This document shows positions 36,001 through 48,222 of a stretch of DNA of 64,000 nucleotides, piece by piece. This stretch comes from Haematococcus lacustris (Eukaryota; Chlorophyta; Chlorophyceae; Chlamydomonadales; Haematococcaceae): NCBI GenBank assembly GCA_030144725.1, contig JASKMD010000029.1:7177538-7241537 (forward strand). The letters are read 5' to 3'. The notes under the pieces were generated by a model. That model did not search any database. It had not been told where the DNA came from and saw only the letters and a list, made by a program, of their open reading frames with translations. Position 1 is the stretch's first letter, and the number at the start of each line of letters is the position of its first letter. Both the position numbers and the translations under genes were made by a program.

Positions 36001-39000
36001 GAGGTTGAGCCCGCAACGCTCACTCGCGACAAGCGAGAAGGCAGGTTGCCTGAGCTTCGTGTGGTCAGGGTTTGAGCAACACCTGCAGGGCCTGCGACGG
36101 CATCGCTCTCTACGGGACTCGAACCCCGACGCGAACCTAGCATCGGCTGCGGCGGACTGGCTTCCCGGGACAATTGCACCGCTTCAGAGCCAAAGGGGCC
36201 ATCTGCGCGTACTGTCGCCACGGCCGCAAAGGGTGAGGTCACACCCGCACTTGGAGAATTTGCGCCAGAGTTATGCCCCCCACTGCCGCGCGCGCTGTCT
36301 CCACTGCGACGTGCCGGCTTTGCTGCCCACGTGGACTCTTCAAACAGGGCTCTTGCCACTGGTGCGTGGTTTGCAGGGGGAAGCGGCGGTCTGCAGAGTT
36401 CCGCTACCTTGACCCCATCGGCAATTGCAGCAGCGTCTGCTGCGGCATTGGGGTCGGGGCCGGCACTGTTCAGCCGCGCGGCCATGCCTGCACCAATGCT
36501 GCCTGACGCGACTGTGCTGGGGTTGCTCGACAACGTTTGAGCAGCCCACAAGCTGCCGCCCTCGCTTGGCAGCCGTGCACTGCCAGCCGCGCTGCCCGGG
36601 CTCATTGCGCTGATGTTGCTGGCTGTGCGCAGACTTGCCAAGCGCAGGTTGGGTAGAGCGTAAGCATCTGCATCGCCCGCACCAGCAGCCATTTGCTGAA
36701 GACCACGAGTGCCCAAGTCCGAAACGCAAGCTCGAGGCGACCCTCGCAGACCTGGGCCACCCTCAGGGGCTGGAGACCCCGCGACCAGCAAGCGCCCTCC
36801 CTTCCCAGCCGGGAGGGTATGGATGTTTCCCTGCAGCACATGGCTGCGGTCCACGACACGCCGCATGTTGCCACTAGACGTGCGCCCCGCGGTGATCGCG
36901 GTCGCGGTGCAGTGTGCCTGTTCCAGCTGAGCTGTCGACATGTCCTGCGCATTGTCGCCGCGACTGCTGGAGTTCCCGCAGTCGATGGAACCCTCGTCGG
37001 CGGCACTGGAGGAGCTGGTGATGCCCACCACGATGCAGCCGTCATGCATGTCATGTGGGGCCAGCAGGTTGGGCGTGCTGCTGTACACGCCGAGATTGGA
37101 GGGAACAAAGTTCGCCTGCTGCTCAAACATAGGTCCCATCTTCACCCTTGAGCCTTCCTGAGAGTCTGCAGCCAAGAGTACAAGGCAGCAGGGCTTGGTC
37201 TGTGATTGACTGCACAAGCAACAGGTTGCCTCAGAGAAAAGAGAGAGAAGCAATGAGAAGCAAGTATTTGCTAACTGTCTAGCAGCTCCACCACCCACCC
37301 ACCCCCACTACCCTCCCACACCTCCCACACCTCCCACACCCTGAAGCACTTCAAAGGGCACACTGGCAGCCCTCCCTCCCCTGCCCCCTTCGCCCCCACC
37401 TGTGGACTTGCCACCCTTCAAGCGCAGCAGCACCTCCGAGCTGCCTGCGCCCCCAGTCCCGCCGCTGTGCAGCTTGGCCAGTGCACTGGACGCCACGGCA
37501 TCTGCCTCCTCTAGCACCGGGGTCAGGGCATGCAGCAGGGAATGTGTGCGGGGCGACGCTGGAGCGTCCATGCGTGCCCGTTGCTCCCAATGCTGGCCTG
37601 GCATGGCTCCGCCTGCTGCCTGCTTGGCCCCAGCATCCCCCTCACCACCCCCTGCCGCCCCCTCTGCTGCATTAGCTGCCTGTGCAGTGGCGGTGTCCAG
37701 CTGCTCCTGCTGCGCCTGCTGGGCTGCTTGCTCGGCAGCCTGCTGCTGCTTGAGGGCAGCCTGGTAGGCGGCACGCGCAGCAGGCCCGGCCACGCCATGC
37801 TCCACGGCCAGCTTGTCAGGCAGGGTCACCGCATAGAGACACAGCACTGCGGGAGACAGGCAGACAAGCAGGCGGGCAGGCAGGCAGGCAGGCAGGCGGT
37901 GTTCAGTCACAGCAGCTGCCTGCATCTCAGCCAGCCCATAGCAGCCAGGGGGGGTACTGCAGTGTTGCTGTCTGTCGGCCAACCATCACCGGCAGCAGCA
38001 GAGGCCACCAGGCTTGCAGACAACGAGGCTCCTGGTCAGCAAGTAAATGAGGCTGAGCAGGCAGTCAAGCAGGCAGGCGGTGTAAGGGTCCCAAACGGGT
38101 ACAACGGCCAGCACCCAGACCTAAACAAACCCAGACCTACACCAAACCCCCTAAGTGAAAAACCAAAAAACCCAAATCTCAACCCAGACCCAGACCTAAA
38201 CCTGGACAACCAATGGAAGCGCAGCAAAAGGGTGACAAGGATGAACAGGAGGCGGCGGGCTACCATCCCAGCAACCATACAGCCCTCATGCAGCAGGAGG
38301 CCCCTCCCTCCCTCCGTCCCCTCCTCCCAGCACCATGGAGCCATCACCCACCATTGGGGTGCCTCAGGCCTGACAGCACAGAGGCTTCCCTCAGCAGGTC
38401 CTTCACGGCGGCCTGACCACCAGCAGCAAGGCACGGGCAGCAGTCCAGCAGGGGGGGTCATGCAGGCAGGCATGACCACACACCATATCACCCTGTGCTT
38501 TGCTCACCTCCACTGCAGCTGCTACCCACATGCTGCTGCTGCTGCTGCTGCGTGACCAGCTCTCCGAACAGCATTGACCCTTGCAGCTTACTGCAGCTCC
38601 GCCGCAGCCTAGGCACCCCCGCCTCCGCCCTCCACCCACCCTGCGGCATGCGCCTGAGCCATTTCCTCCCTAGTGCTCCTGCCCATGTCCCACCACGCAC
38701 CCTGCTGCTGGTGTGTGTGCCGGGAAGGTCACGGAAGCACTTGACGGCGACGTCCACACCCAGCCACTTGGCCAGGTAGCAGTCCGCGAATCCGCCGGAG
38801 CCAATGAAGCGCACGATGCGCAGGTCACAGGGCCTGGCGCAGGGATAGAGGGCAAGGGGGGATAGGGGGCAGGGGGGTGTGGTGTGGTGTGGTGTGGGAA
38901 GGGAGGCGAAGAGGGGGCGGGGGGCAGCGGGGCAGCTTTGCAAGGGAGGGTCAGCGGGGACAAGAGCAGGGGCAGGAGGGCGGGGAGGTCAGGTCGCCAC

Positions 39001-39334
39001 ACATGCCGTTCAGCTGGCTTGGTGCTTGCAGTCATAAGCAGGGGCAGGGCCAGGTCAGGGTGGCTCTCGGCTCACCTGATGATCTCCACCACAGTTTTGA
39101 CTCGGGTCAGCAGCTTATCAAAGGAGGCCATGGAGGGGGTGACCCGGGGGGCCCCCCCTGCCCCACCCCCTCCCCCTGGCTGCTGCTGCTGCTGCTGCTG
39201 CTGCGCCCCAGCACCCCCCAGCTGCCCCATGCCCGGGTGCAATTGCTGCAGCTGGAGCTCCTGCGGCGGCGCCCCTGCAGCTAGTGGTGACATGGCACCG
39301 CGCCCCTGCCCTGCCTGAGCCGCCTGCAGTGCCG

Positions 39335-39376
<42 letters not shown>

Positions 39377-39975
39377 ACTGCTGCTGCTGCTGCAGCTGCT
39401 GCATGTACTGCTGGTGCATGGCACTGGGGGTGTGCCGGGGAGGTGAGCCCGGCTGGGAGGGCGATGCAGAGGAGGTACCCGCACTCTGGCCTACGGGGTG
39501 TGAGCCGGAGTTATTGTCACGGCCCTTCACGCTGCCTGCATCGCTGTCCGTGCCTGCGGCAGCGGCAGGCCCAAGACCAGGCTGGTGCAGCCACATAGCA
39601 TGGCCCAGCATCATGGCAAACCCTGACCTGACCTGACCTGACCTGACCTGACCTGACCTGACCTGACCTGACCTGACCTGACCTGACCCAGGCTGGCTTG
39701 GCCTGGTGTGCTGCAGCCCTCCCCAGCCACCCTGTGTAGCTGTGCAGCAGTGCAGCATATGGCCCCCCTGGAGCTGGGCAGCCCACTGAAAGCAGCAGGG
39801 CAGTGGGCAGCAGAGCAGTGGCCGCCAGCCAGCCACTAGGGTCAACATTAGGACCACCATCAGTCCCTTAAGCCAACTGGAAGGCAGCAGCAAGCTGTAC
39901 ACTGTAGCGCAAGGCTGCACATGCCTTTGCCTGGTAACGCCCCAATGAAGGGGCCATCGTGTGCTGGTCACCGTG

Positions 39976-40011
<36 letters not shown>

Positions 40012-43000
40012 CTGATGGCCTGCCTGGCAGATGAGCCTCTGAACAGCCACAGGATATACAGACTGGACCCCACACCCACTATGACACCAGTGGCTGTCAC
40101 CTCCAATGGTGCACAGCGCGCCTCAGCAGGCACCAAACCCCTGACCCTCACCCTGACCCTGACCCTGACCCGGCACCACATCCATTACCAGCCAGGCGCA
40201 GCACCACTCCTCCCAACACCTTAGGCAGTACAGCCAGCCAGCCTGCCTACCAGGTATTGTGAAGAGGCTGGACCAGCTCTGCTTGCCTGTGATGGGCGTC
40301 GGAGCCCAGCCAGCTCCTCCGCTGCCGCTGCCCCGCAGTCCGCTGCCCCGGGGGCTGGTCAGCCGGCTGGCCAGGTTGCTGACCGGCCGGTCCACGTACA
40401 GGTGCAGCTTGAAGGTGGGCTGCTTGCTGGCAGCACAAAAGTCTGACCACTCAGACCTGAGCGATGGCAGGTATGGCACACGAGCAAGCAGGCAGGCAAG
40501 CAGGCAGGCAGTCATCCATGGGTACATGCAGGCATGTGTCATGCTAGGTGTGAATAAGGCTGATCAGGTGCGCTAGGCTTCAGTGTCTGTCTATCATGTT
40601 TGCAGGAGCAGGAGCAGGAGGAGCAGGAGCAGGAGCAGCAGGATATGGAGCAAGAGAGACAACTGCTGGCTGCACGCACCACATGTTGGCCACGTCCTCG
40701 TCACTGCGGACGTCCACGAGTGTGCCTGGTGCACCCGGCAGCTCATACCGCAACACAGCCTGCATGCACCGCCCCACGAGCCAGCATGCACTAGGTGATG
40801 GTGGGTTTGTACCACTACAGCCGTCAGCCTGGCATGGCTACTCAACATTGCCCATGAGCAACTTTGTTCTAAGGGCTGGCGACTGGGTACTGCCCTGCAC
40901 TGCTGGCTAGCTGGCACCAAGGCATGTGCTGCTGCGATCACTGGTGGCCAGGCCAGTTGTCACACGTCACACACTCCCAACCACCTGCCCCTGCCAAGCC
41001 AATGCCTTTGACACCCGTCCTACCCCCACCCCACCCCACCCACCCTGCCCGACCAACCGACCTTGCCCCCGCCTATGGGCTAAACAACCCACCACCTCCG
41101 CCATGCCCCCCCCTTGCCTCCTCACCTCCACCCCCAGCTTCATGTGCACTTCATTGGCCACCCGCGCCACCAGGTCCGTGTAGCTGATCTCTGTCTGCAG
41201 CCCGCCCAGCAGCCGCGTCTCTCCCCCGGTGTACTCCCAGCCCCCTGCACCAGCACACACAGCCAGGACACAGGCGTCCAACATTGCATGCCCTATCACC
41301 CTCCCGCCAACCCCCAAGCCCCTCCCTCGCCCCTGGCCCTACCACATCAGCCCCTCCCACTCTCACGCTGCCACCAACCCGCATTACTCCACCTCCAACT
41401 CAGCCACCCCATACCCCTCCATGTGCCTACTCAGCCCGCCTGCCTGCCTTGGCTCAAGCCCGCCCTCAGCTCCCCAGTCAGCCTGTATCCTCCCACAGTG
41501 GCTGCAGGCCTTGCCCCGCTGGCCCACCTGACCCCATAGGCTCAGGCTGCGTGGGCCCTGCGCTGCACAGCCCCTCCATCGACACCCTGGCTGCATTGTG
41601 CAGCCCCAGCCCACTTGGCTGGGGCCAGCTGGGCAAGGCCTCAACCCCACATAACACTGCCACAGGAAGCCACAGGCTGAGGGCAGGGCAGTGCAGGGAG
41701 GGCCCTGTAGGGAGGCTGAGGGCAGGGAGGGGGTAGAGACAGAGCCCTGTAGGGAGGCTGAGGGCAGGGCAGTGCAGGGACAGAGCCCTGTAGCGCACCA
41801 GTGACGGAGGTGGTTGAGGAGCCTCCGTATGTGAGCAGCACCTTGACTGTGTTGGGCTTGCTGGGGGTGGTGCTGCCCACGCTGGCAACCGTCCTTGCTG
41901 ACCCCACACTCGCCCCTGACAGGGCGTGGTTCAGGGACTGTGGGCCGATGTGCTGGTTGGCTGTCATGCAGGGCATCAGGTAGCCCATGCCTCCCCCATG
42001 CCCCTGACTCAGCTGACCATAGCCCAGGGACATGGCTGCAGGGGAGGGGCCTGCGGCTGCACCCCCCACCACTGAGTCTGGGCCCAGCATGGGCAGGCTG
42101 CTGGACAGGTCGCTGAGCTGCAGCTTGTGCAAGCCACCTGACAACCCGGCGGAGGGGGCCAGCAGGGGCGCAGCCAGGGAGGCGGCGGTGGGGGCTGGAG
42201 GCGGCACGCGGGCAGGGGCCTGCATGGCGACCAGGCTGGGGTGCATGGGGGGTCGGTAGGAGTAGGGGTTCATGTACGCAGCAGGTGGGAGGGGGTATGC
42301 CCCCCCACCAGCGGCAGCAGCAACGGTAGGCAGCTGGGCTGGGGGTGACACGCCTTGCGCAAACAAAGGACCAGGTGCCTGTGTCTGAGCATGGGGCATC
42401 AGAGGGTTCATGAAGGGGTATACCGGCCCAGAACCCTGGGGAGGTGCATGCTGATGACCATACATGGGTGCTGGCGCTGATGGCATGGAATAACCACCGG
42501 GGCTGTTGTTGGTGGAGCTGGCTGGGCTGGCAGACAGTGCAGCCAGCGCTGCCGAGGCTTGCAGCTGCAGCAGCTGGGCGTGGGTGAGTTTTGGAATAGT
42601 GCCTGACAATGAAGAGCTGGTAGCACCGACAGACTGGTTGCTAGGGGCCGAGAAAGCATGGGCGGGCTGGGGTTGACTGGCTCGAGCGACAGGCGGCATG
42701 ATGGGGTACGCCGCGGACTGGGCGGCTGGCCGCATCGCCGCCGAACCTGATGCCGACGCCCGGCTAGACTGCGCAGGTGGCAGCAGCATGGGGCCGTGCA
42801 ACGTGGCCGGGTACTGCTGCGTTGAGGTGTGCAACTAGTGCACAACAACGCGTAGCCATATGCGCCCACGCAATGCGACACCGAGGTGACGAAACAGTGA
42901 ACCGATCTCTTCGCACGCATATGTAAACTCGACCCTTCCCGCACTTACTGCGCTGACGTCCCCATGTGAAGAGGCAGGCGCTGCAGCTCGCGCATCCAGC

Positions 43001-43179
43001 GGGTCTGAAGCCCCTGCCGAAGACTCTTGCTTGGAGGCAGTCTTGCTTGAGAACGGAAGCTTCAGGCCGAAGAACTTTGCTGCGGGACTGCTTTGAGCTG
43101 CCCCGGGTGGGCTTGGCACTTCTGGCTGAAGCAGGTGCTGCGGCAAGCCCGCATCAGCCTCCGGACCACGGACACGCAT
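33041..43179 (-). CDS. PB1-domain Raf-like (TKL) protein kinase with altered catalytic loop
   Basis: Exons that join in phase: 43179-42949, 42816-41799, 41244-41126, 40759-40680, 40456-40251, 39622-39076, 38833-38701. Further kinase exons lie near 37850-37400, 37170-35750, 35340-35195, 34662-34560, 34045-33920, 33750-33600 and 33290-33041 (stop), with edges not fixed. The PB1 domain (VKVLLTYGG, YTGGETRLL, ISYTDLVARV, DVRSDEDVANM) is followed by a Gln-rich linker and kinase lobes: IGSGGFADCYLAKW, VDVAVKCF (Lys kept), LYAVTLPDKL, two long Ala/Gln/Ser insertions, MEYCHGKRVTHWNLKTGN, IADVGLSRP, PWAAPEL, VDVYSFGVVLWSMW, CWAQDPAARPSFSEV. HRD is HWN and DFG is DVG, so phosphotransfer is doubtful. 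ATG 43179 is the first in frame; an upstream exon is possible. Confidence 0.85.
35630..35661. repeat. (TGCA)n tetranucleotide tract
   Basis: Eight TGCA units, self-complementary, in an intron of the kinase gene. Confidence 0.95.
35939..35989. repeat. (CCCCTG)n hexanucleotide tract in a kinase exon
   Basis: About 8 units of the same hexamer as at 21957-22463, read on the minus strand as (Gly-Ala)n in the large inserted segment of the kinase. Confidence 0.9.
39623..39687. repeat. (ACCTG)n pentanucleotide array at an exon edge
   Basis: About 13 units, read on the gene strand as (CAGGT)n. The PB1-kinase exon starting at 39622 uses the last CAG of the array as its acceptor. Confidence 0.95.
39975..40012. 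repeat. (CTGC)n tetranucleotide tract
   Basis: About nine CTGC units in the intron between 40251 and 39622 of the kinase gene. Similar short CAGG/CTGC tracts occur at 37868-37896 and 40478-40512. Confidence 0.9.
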
Positions 43180-43797
43180 GACTTCCCAAGCACTCTCGCG
43201 CGCAGACCCTGATGGGCGCTCAACGCCGCTCACCCTGTCTGCTGCAGCTCGGCAGGGTACTCATGCGCTGCCGAGGCTTGACACAGTAGAACAAGAAACC
43301 CTCGTGTGACAGGTTTCCCACGAACTCGCTTTTGCCCATGCCACGTCCATGTCGTTGCCTCCTTGCCTCAAACCTGACTTTGACTGCCTGTCCCACACTA
43401 GCAGAGTTTAGACTCCATTAAAATGCCCAGGTGAGATCCATGCAGTTCACGATGTCGTCGTACTTTCCGGGGTGACACTCTTACCTTTCCACATGACCCC
43501 CCTCTCACTCATGTTCGCAGGCGCGACTCTCCGATTGCTAGTTAGGCCTCGCGGGGGGGCTGGCAACTTTGCCGGGCGCCCGACCAGAGTCGACTGAAGC
43601 GATAAGAGCGCAAACCCTCTGTCAGGTGCAGCATACAAAGCATCCCTGTTAATAACCTTAGCCACACCTCTGCAGTTACCAATCTCGAAACAGCGTACAC
43701 AAAGCAAAGCTCCGATATCTCGGAATCATGCTGGGATCATCCTGGTTGAGCTTTTTATCGGTGCTACAAGAACCCCATAGATGCAAAGCAGACATCA
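43180..43797. other. Upstream flank of the kinase gene
   Basis: No ORF with coding character beyond the open frame just upstream of ATG 43179. It probably contains the promoter or a first exon of the kinase gene. Confidence 0.35.
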
Positions 43798-43805
43798 CTG
43801 GCAAG

Positions 43806-44246
43806 CAGTGATGGGTAATACAAGATACGTGTATCGATACAGATACGTATTTGTTGTATAATACCAAAATACACGTATCGTATTAAAAAAATACAAGTGC
43901 CGGCCGGCAAGTTGCGTGGATGCCTTCGATGCAGCTGCTGGTTGCTGCCACAACTAGAGTCCGCGCTAAAGGCATGCCGCGCGGGGCTAAAGCCATCGGC
44001 CTGCTCCCGGAGCAGTCGGTCGCATGTGCCGGTTATACATGCAAGAACATCAGAGTTGGGAGGCCCTGACTTTCCAACGTCGCCGTGCTGCCCAGACATC
44101 AAGGACAGGCTGCAGACTGGCTGCGCTGCTCCTTTCATGCGTGACGTGTTGCCTCTGTATCGCTGTATTGTATCGATACAAAAAATACACGTTTTTCTTG
44201 TATTTTCTTGTATTTCCTGTATCGATACACGTATTACCCATCACTG
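43806..44246. mobile_element. Non-autonomous hAT-type element, 441 bp
   Basis: Ends CAGTGATGGGTAATAC at 43806 and its inverse GTATTACCCATCACTG at 44231-44246. GTGTATCGATACAG is also inverted internally at both ends. Perfect 8-bp duplications CTGGCAAG flank it at 43798-43805 and 44247-44254. CAGTG ends plus an 8-bp duplication indicate hAT. AT-rich termini, GC-rich middle, no transposase. Confidence 0.92.
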
Positions 44247-44499
44247 CTGGCAAGGCAATGTACAGAGCATCCGCTGTCGGAGCTTCGTTTTATACCGAAC
44301 GATTTGGACAATGGAACCCCGCTTGCCATGTCATGCAAGCATGATCGGCATTTTTTGTCGCATTTTTTGTCCCAGTTTGCATGGGTTTGCATGAGGACTT
44401 GGGTATTTCTAGTGGCTCGTGATGCGTCGGGTGTAATCACAGGCACCAAAGTCTGGAGATTTAAGAATGCATTTCTTGAAGCTAGGTGTCCCGGTCCAG

Positions 44500-44695
44500 C
44501 CACCTGCCGCATGGGGTGAGGCCACAGGTCTAGGCGCAGGTGGAGCGTGGGCTGGGCAGGTGGAGGGGGGGCCTGGACAGGGGGAGGGGGGTTGGGCGGC
44601 ATCTCATGGCACCACATCAGGCCACGCAAGGGCTCGCCATGCCGCTTGCTCCAGGCTGGGCGCACCATCTCATGGACTGGGCAACTGAACTGCAA
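44500..44695 (-). pseudogene. Fanzor-like fragment (zinc-finger to linker region)
   Basis: The minus frame reads VRPAWSKRHGEPLRGLMWC, the counterpart of LLHPAWSQQ and RGLMWC in copy B, then a Pro-rich linker and loss of similarity. The following MPPNPPPPVQAPPPP segment matches at DNA level the plus-strand fragment at 21132-21167 (GATGCCGCCCAACCCCC). A dead scrap. Confidence 0.5.
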
Positions 44696-45171
44696 AGATG
44701 CATCAGTGAGGGGCCCTCACCCACGGTGCCAACAGGTTGGTATGGATCGGTCGGTTGGAGCTGGTTAGGGCGTGGCTACAGTGGCACGGTGCCTCCAGGT
44801 CTCTGCCATTGTTACCTGGTCATGTCCATAGCGGTGTTTGGAAACTGGTCCTTGGAGACCAATGTCCCGTGTCAGTGTGTCCCACTGGTCACCTAAGTTG
44901 GTCACCTAGGGCAGGTGGTGGGAGCAGGCCGCCCGCCCTCCAGGCGAAAGCTCTTCCCTGAATGCACACCGGCTCTGCCTAAATTTCCTTCTCCTACTCC
45001 TTCTCCTTCTCCTGCCATGCCCCACAGGTGAATCACCAGTGAATCACCAATGAATCACCAGTGATGCACCACTGGTGATGTGTCATGACGTGTCAGCTGC
45101 TGGGGCAGCATGCACATCACCCGCCACCGCCCCATCGGCCCTGGCCCAACAAAGCAGCTAAGGAGGCGGAA

Positions 45172-45510
45172 TTAGCTGCCCTGGGTGCGGTCAGGGTGGG
45201 GAGCAGTCAGCTCCTTTGCAGGCAAGCAGGCTGTCGTTCTCTGGGGCTGTGGCCCAGGCCGCTGCAACATGCAACATTGGCTGTTGACCTGCGGTGGGAA
45301 AAAATGGCACTTGGTGGGCTGGGTGGGCTGAGCTGCCTGCTCAGCCTTGGTGCATTTGCTGCGCTTGATTGGCCCGGGAGTGCTGGGTTCTGGTTCTAAG
45401 GGTGCTGTCTGTGTGGCTTCCTGGCTGCTGCATAGGGACTGTGGCAGGTTGGGCTGCTGGTTTGTAGCTGAAGAGGTGCCGTGCAGGGCAGCTGGCCTGC
45501 ATCGTGCACC
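45172..45510 (-). pseudogene. Fanzor-like fragment (linker only)
   Basis: The minus frame reads SSQEATQTAPLEPEPSTPG, then IKRSKCTKAEQAAQPTQPTK. These are the basic Ser/Pro/Lys linker of the family (compare PAKRSKRTEAEQ at 24.0 kb). The DRDxNAAxN part is absent; the sequence after it is unrelated. Confidence 0.5.
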
Positions 45511-45642
45511 ATTGCATCGTGTACCTTTGTCCGCTGATGGCGCTGTACTCACCCGACCTTGCATTGGCCACGCCATGCCGCTGCTGCAGTTTTGCAGGTG
45601 TACTAGGTCACTGTCTCTGTTAGGTCTCTGTTCTGGCATCAT

Positions 45643-46407
45643 GCCGATCGTTGCTTGAGGCGGTGCCTGGACGCCCGGCTGTCGGCGCCCGTGTCACAGA
45701 TACGCAAGGTCTACCAGCGCCAATTTCAGGTGCTGTTAGTGTGCGAGTTCCGCACTGCCGCAGGAGCGCAACATCCGGCGGTTTGTGACGAGCGGATACC
45801 GGCCTAACGAGCTATGCTGCTCGCTTGGTTGACCGAAGCTGCCAAACCTCGACGCCCTGAGCAGGGAGTACGTGCACATCGCCGAAAGGAGTACGTGCAC
45901 ACTCTCACGGAACATCAGAATAAGAGAAAGAAGTCAAAAGTGCAGCAGGCTACCCCTCCCATTGAACCACCAACCCCCTAAACGATAAGGGACAACGGCT
46001 TTTCCGGACTCATTTCTGCACGGATTTACACGCGGATTGAAGCGTCGGAATGAGGCCGCACCGAGCCTGCGGACTTGATGTACGTTGACCCAGTAGTAGT
46101 GAGTCCTTGTTAAACGCGATGGTTAGTGCGCGATGTGCGAGGAGCCCGACCTCATGTCCAACATAATAACCCACATGCGCTGGCTCTGAGGCGACGAAAC
46201 TAGGCTCAGGGGCTCTGAAACTAGGAGGAGACCACGGCATGAGCATAGCAGCATCAGCAACGTGCACATCCGCGACATCATTGCAACAGCTTGGCTGGGT
46301 GTTGCCTGGAGCGATTGCGACATCGTGCAATCATGCTTAGCACTTGGTCAAGTACGCCGATGTACAAGCCATTTATCACCAACTCCAATGGGTGAGACTA
46401 CCGAACG
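45643..46407. other. Intergenic, possible decayed element
   Basis: No intact ORF. GGCTACCCCTCCCATTGAAC (from 45949) also occurs at 14063, next to the second-subfamily Fanzor remnant, so part of this is probably the same repeat. A TTACA (TGTAA on the minus strand) near 46025 could be the poly(A) signal of the PRMT7-like gene. Confidence 0.35.
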
Positions 46408-48181
46408 TCACTCCAAAGCGATAGGCGCCCTCCAACCGACCGTCACCGTCACCTGGCCCTCCAAGGGCTCACATTCCGCCGACACTTCCAGCACCCCCCC
46501 GCATCGCATACCCACTGCCTGCTGCAACAGCAGCACCGCCTGCGCCCCAGGGCCAGGGCGGCCAGGCTGCGGTTCCACCCGGCAGCACTGCCTCAGCCCC
46601 TGCTGCTCCCCCCCGCCCAGCACCTTGCTGACGTGGTCCAGGGGGGTGGGGTGGGCACCCAGGGAGGCTTTGGGAGCAAGGTGGGCCGGGTACCCTTCCA
46701 TTGCTGTGGCCAGGACCCGGGGGGGAGGGGGGGGAGGGGGAGGGGGGACCCAGGCCGCATCCCAGGGGGATTGACCTCGCCTCAGCCTGCAGAGGGGGTG
46801 GGGTGGGGTCCTGGGTAGGGGGGTGGGGCCCCCCCTGCTGACTATATGCTGTGGCAGGGGCTGAGGCCAGGCCCACAGCTGGAGGGGGGGCTGGGCAGCA
46901 CTGTTGCAGCCTGATGTCCACCTCAACCCACAGCAGCACGCCATGCACCTGCATGGCCGCCAGCATGCAAATCAAGTGTCCATGCATGCCGCCATGGAGT
47001 GTGCCCACCAGAAGCCTTCACCTCTGCTTGCTGCCGCACTGCTTGTATGCTTGCTGAGGCAGCGGCACATCAACAGCAGTGCAACTGCTGCCAGACACAG
47101 GGCAGCATACAGTTACAGCAGGCCCCCTAGCCCCCTGCTGGCCTCCAAGGTCCTGCCCCCTAGGTTACCCCCCCTAGGCCCCCCCCCCTAGGGACCCCCC
47201 CCAAGGTCCCCCCCCCTAGCCCCCTCCCTTGGCACCCCTCCTGGGCTCTGCCACATCAATGCCGCATAGACAGTCTTGTGGCCAGGGGGGAGGCGGCACT
47301 GCAGGGTCACAGCGGACCTACCCCCAGAGCAGGGGCTGGGCGGGGGCATGCCAGGTCTGCCAACTTCAGGAACCAGCCCCGGACCTCCATCGCCTAACCC
47401 GCTGCCCCCCTGCCCCGCTGCCCCAGGCACAGCTCACCCTCCTCCCCTGGCCTCCCAGGCCGTCCCCAGGGAGTGGCAGGCAGGCGCGACCCTGCAGCGG
47501 CTGCAGCGGCTGAGTCAGCTCCCATGTCAGCAGGTCCATGCGGGGCGACAGCTCCTGGTAGCCCCCCCCCGCCTGGCTGCACTCCCAGGGCCGGCAGACA
47601 AGGGGCGGCAGGCAGGGGCATGGAAGCAGCTGCACCGCCACGGATGGCCCTACTCCTGCCCCTGCCCCTGCTGCCCCTGCTGCCCCTGCTGCCCCTGCTG
47701 CCCCTGCTGCCCCTGCTGCCCCTGCTGCTTTCCCCCGCTGTCCCTGCCCTGGCTCTTGACCAGGTGCCCAGGCAGGGCCCCCCCCCGTGTCCCCCCTCAC
47801 AGCCCCCAGGAGGTCATTGGCCAGCCGCAAGTCCACGCCCTCCACCTGGGGCAGCAGGGGCAGCAGGGGCTGGGTGGCAGTGGGGGCAGGGCAGCAGGGA
47901 GGAGGCAAGGCTGCTCCCCCTAGCTGACCCCTGACCCAGGGGTTCGCGCTGCCCAGCTTGCCCCACGCCCACGATGAGGTTTCGACACCCTTCCCCCCCT
48001 TCTGGGTTATCCCCACTCTCCTGCACCCCCTCCTCCCCCTCCCCCTCTGAGTATGGCCCCCTCTGGCTGCACACCTACCCCTGTAGGCGCTAGTGACAGC
48101 AAACTGTCCCACCTCCCCCCACCCCTCACACGGTGTGGGAGGGCTGTACTGACAACTTGCAACTGAACTTGCAACTGAATA

Positions 48182-48222
<41 letters not shown>

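Noticed and set aside
39623..39687. CRISPR-like regularly repeated array
   Set aside because: The repeats are contiguous 5-mers with no spacers, and the genome is eukaryotic. The same applies to the arrays at 8907, 9931, 19509 and 53638.
45690..45800. VLLVCEFRTAA as a possible Fanzor zinc-finger start
   Set aside because: Only the EFRT tetrapeptide fits; the expected Cys residues and following motifs are absent, so I do not list it as a copy.
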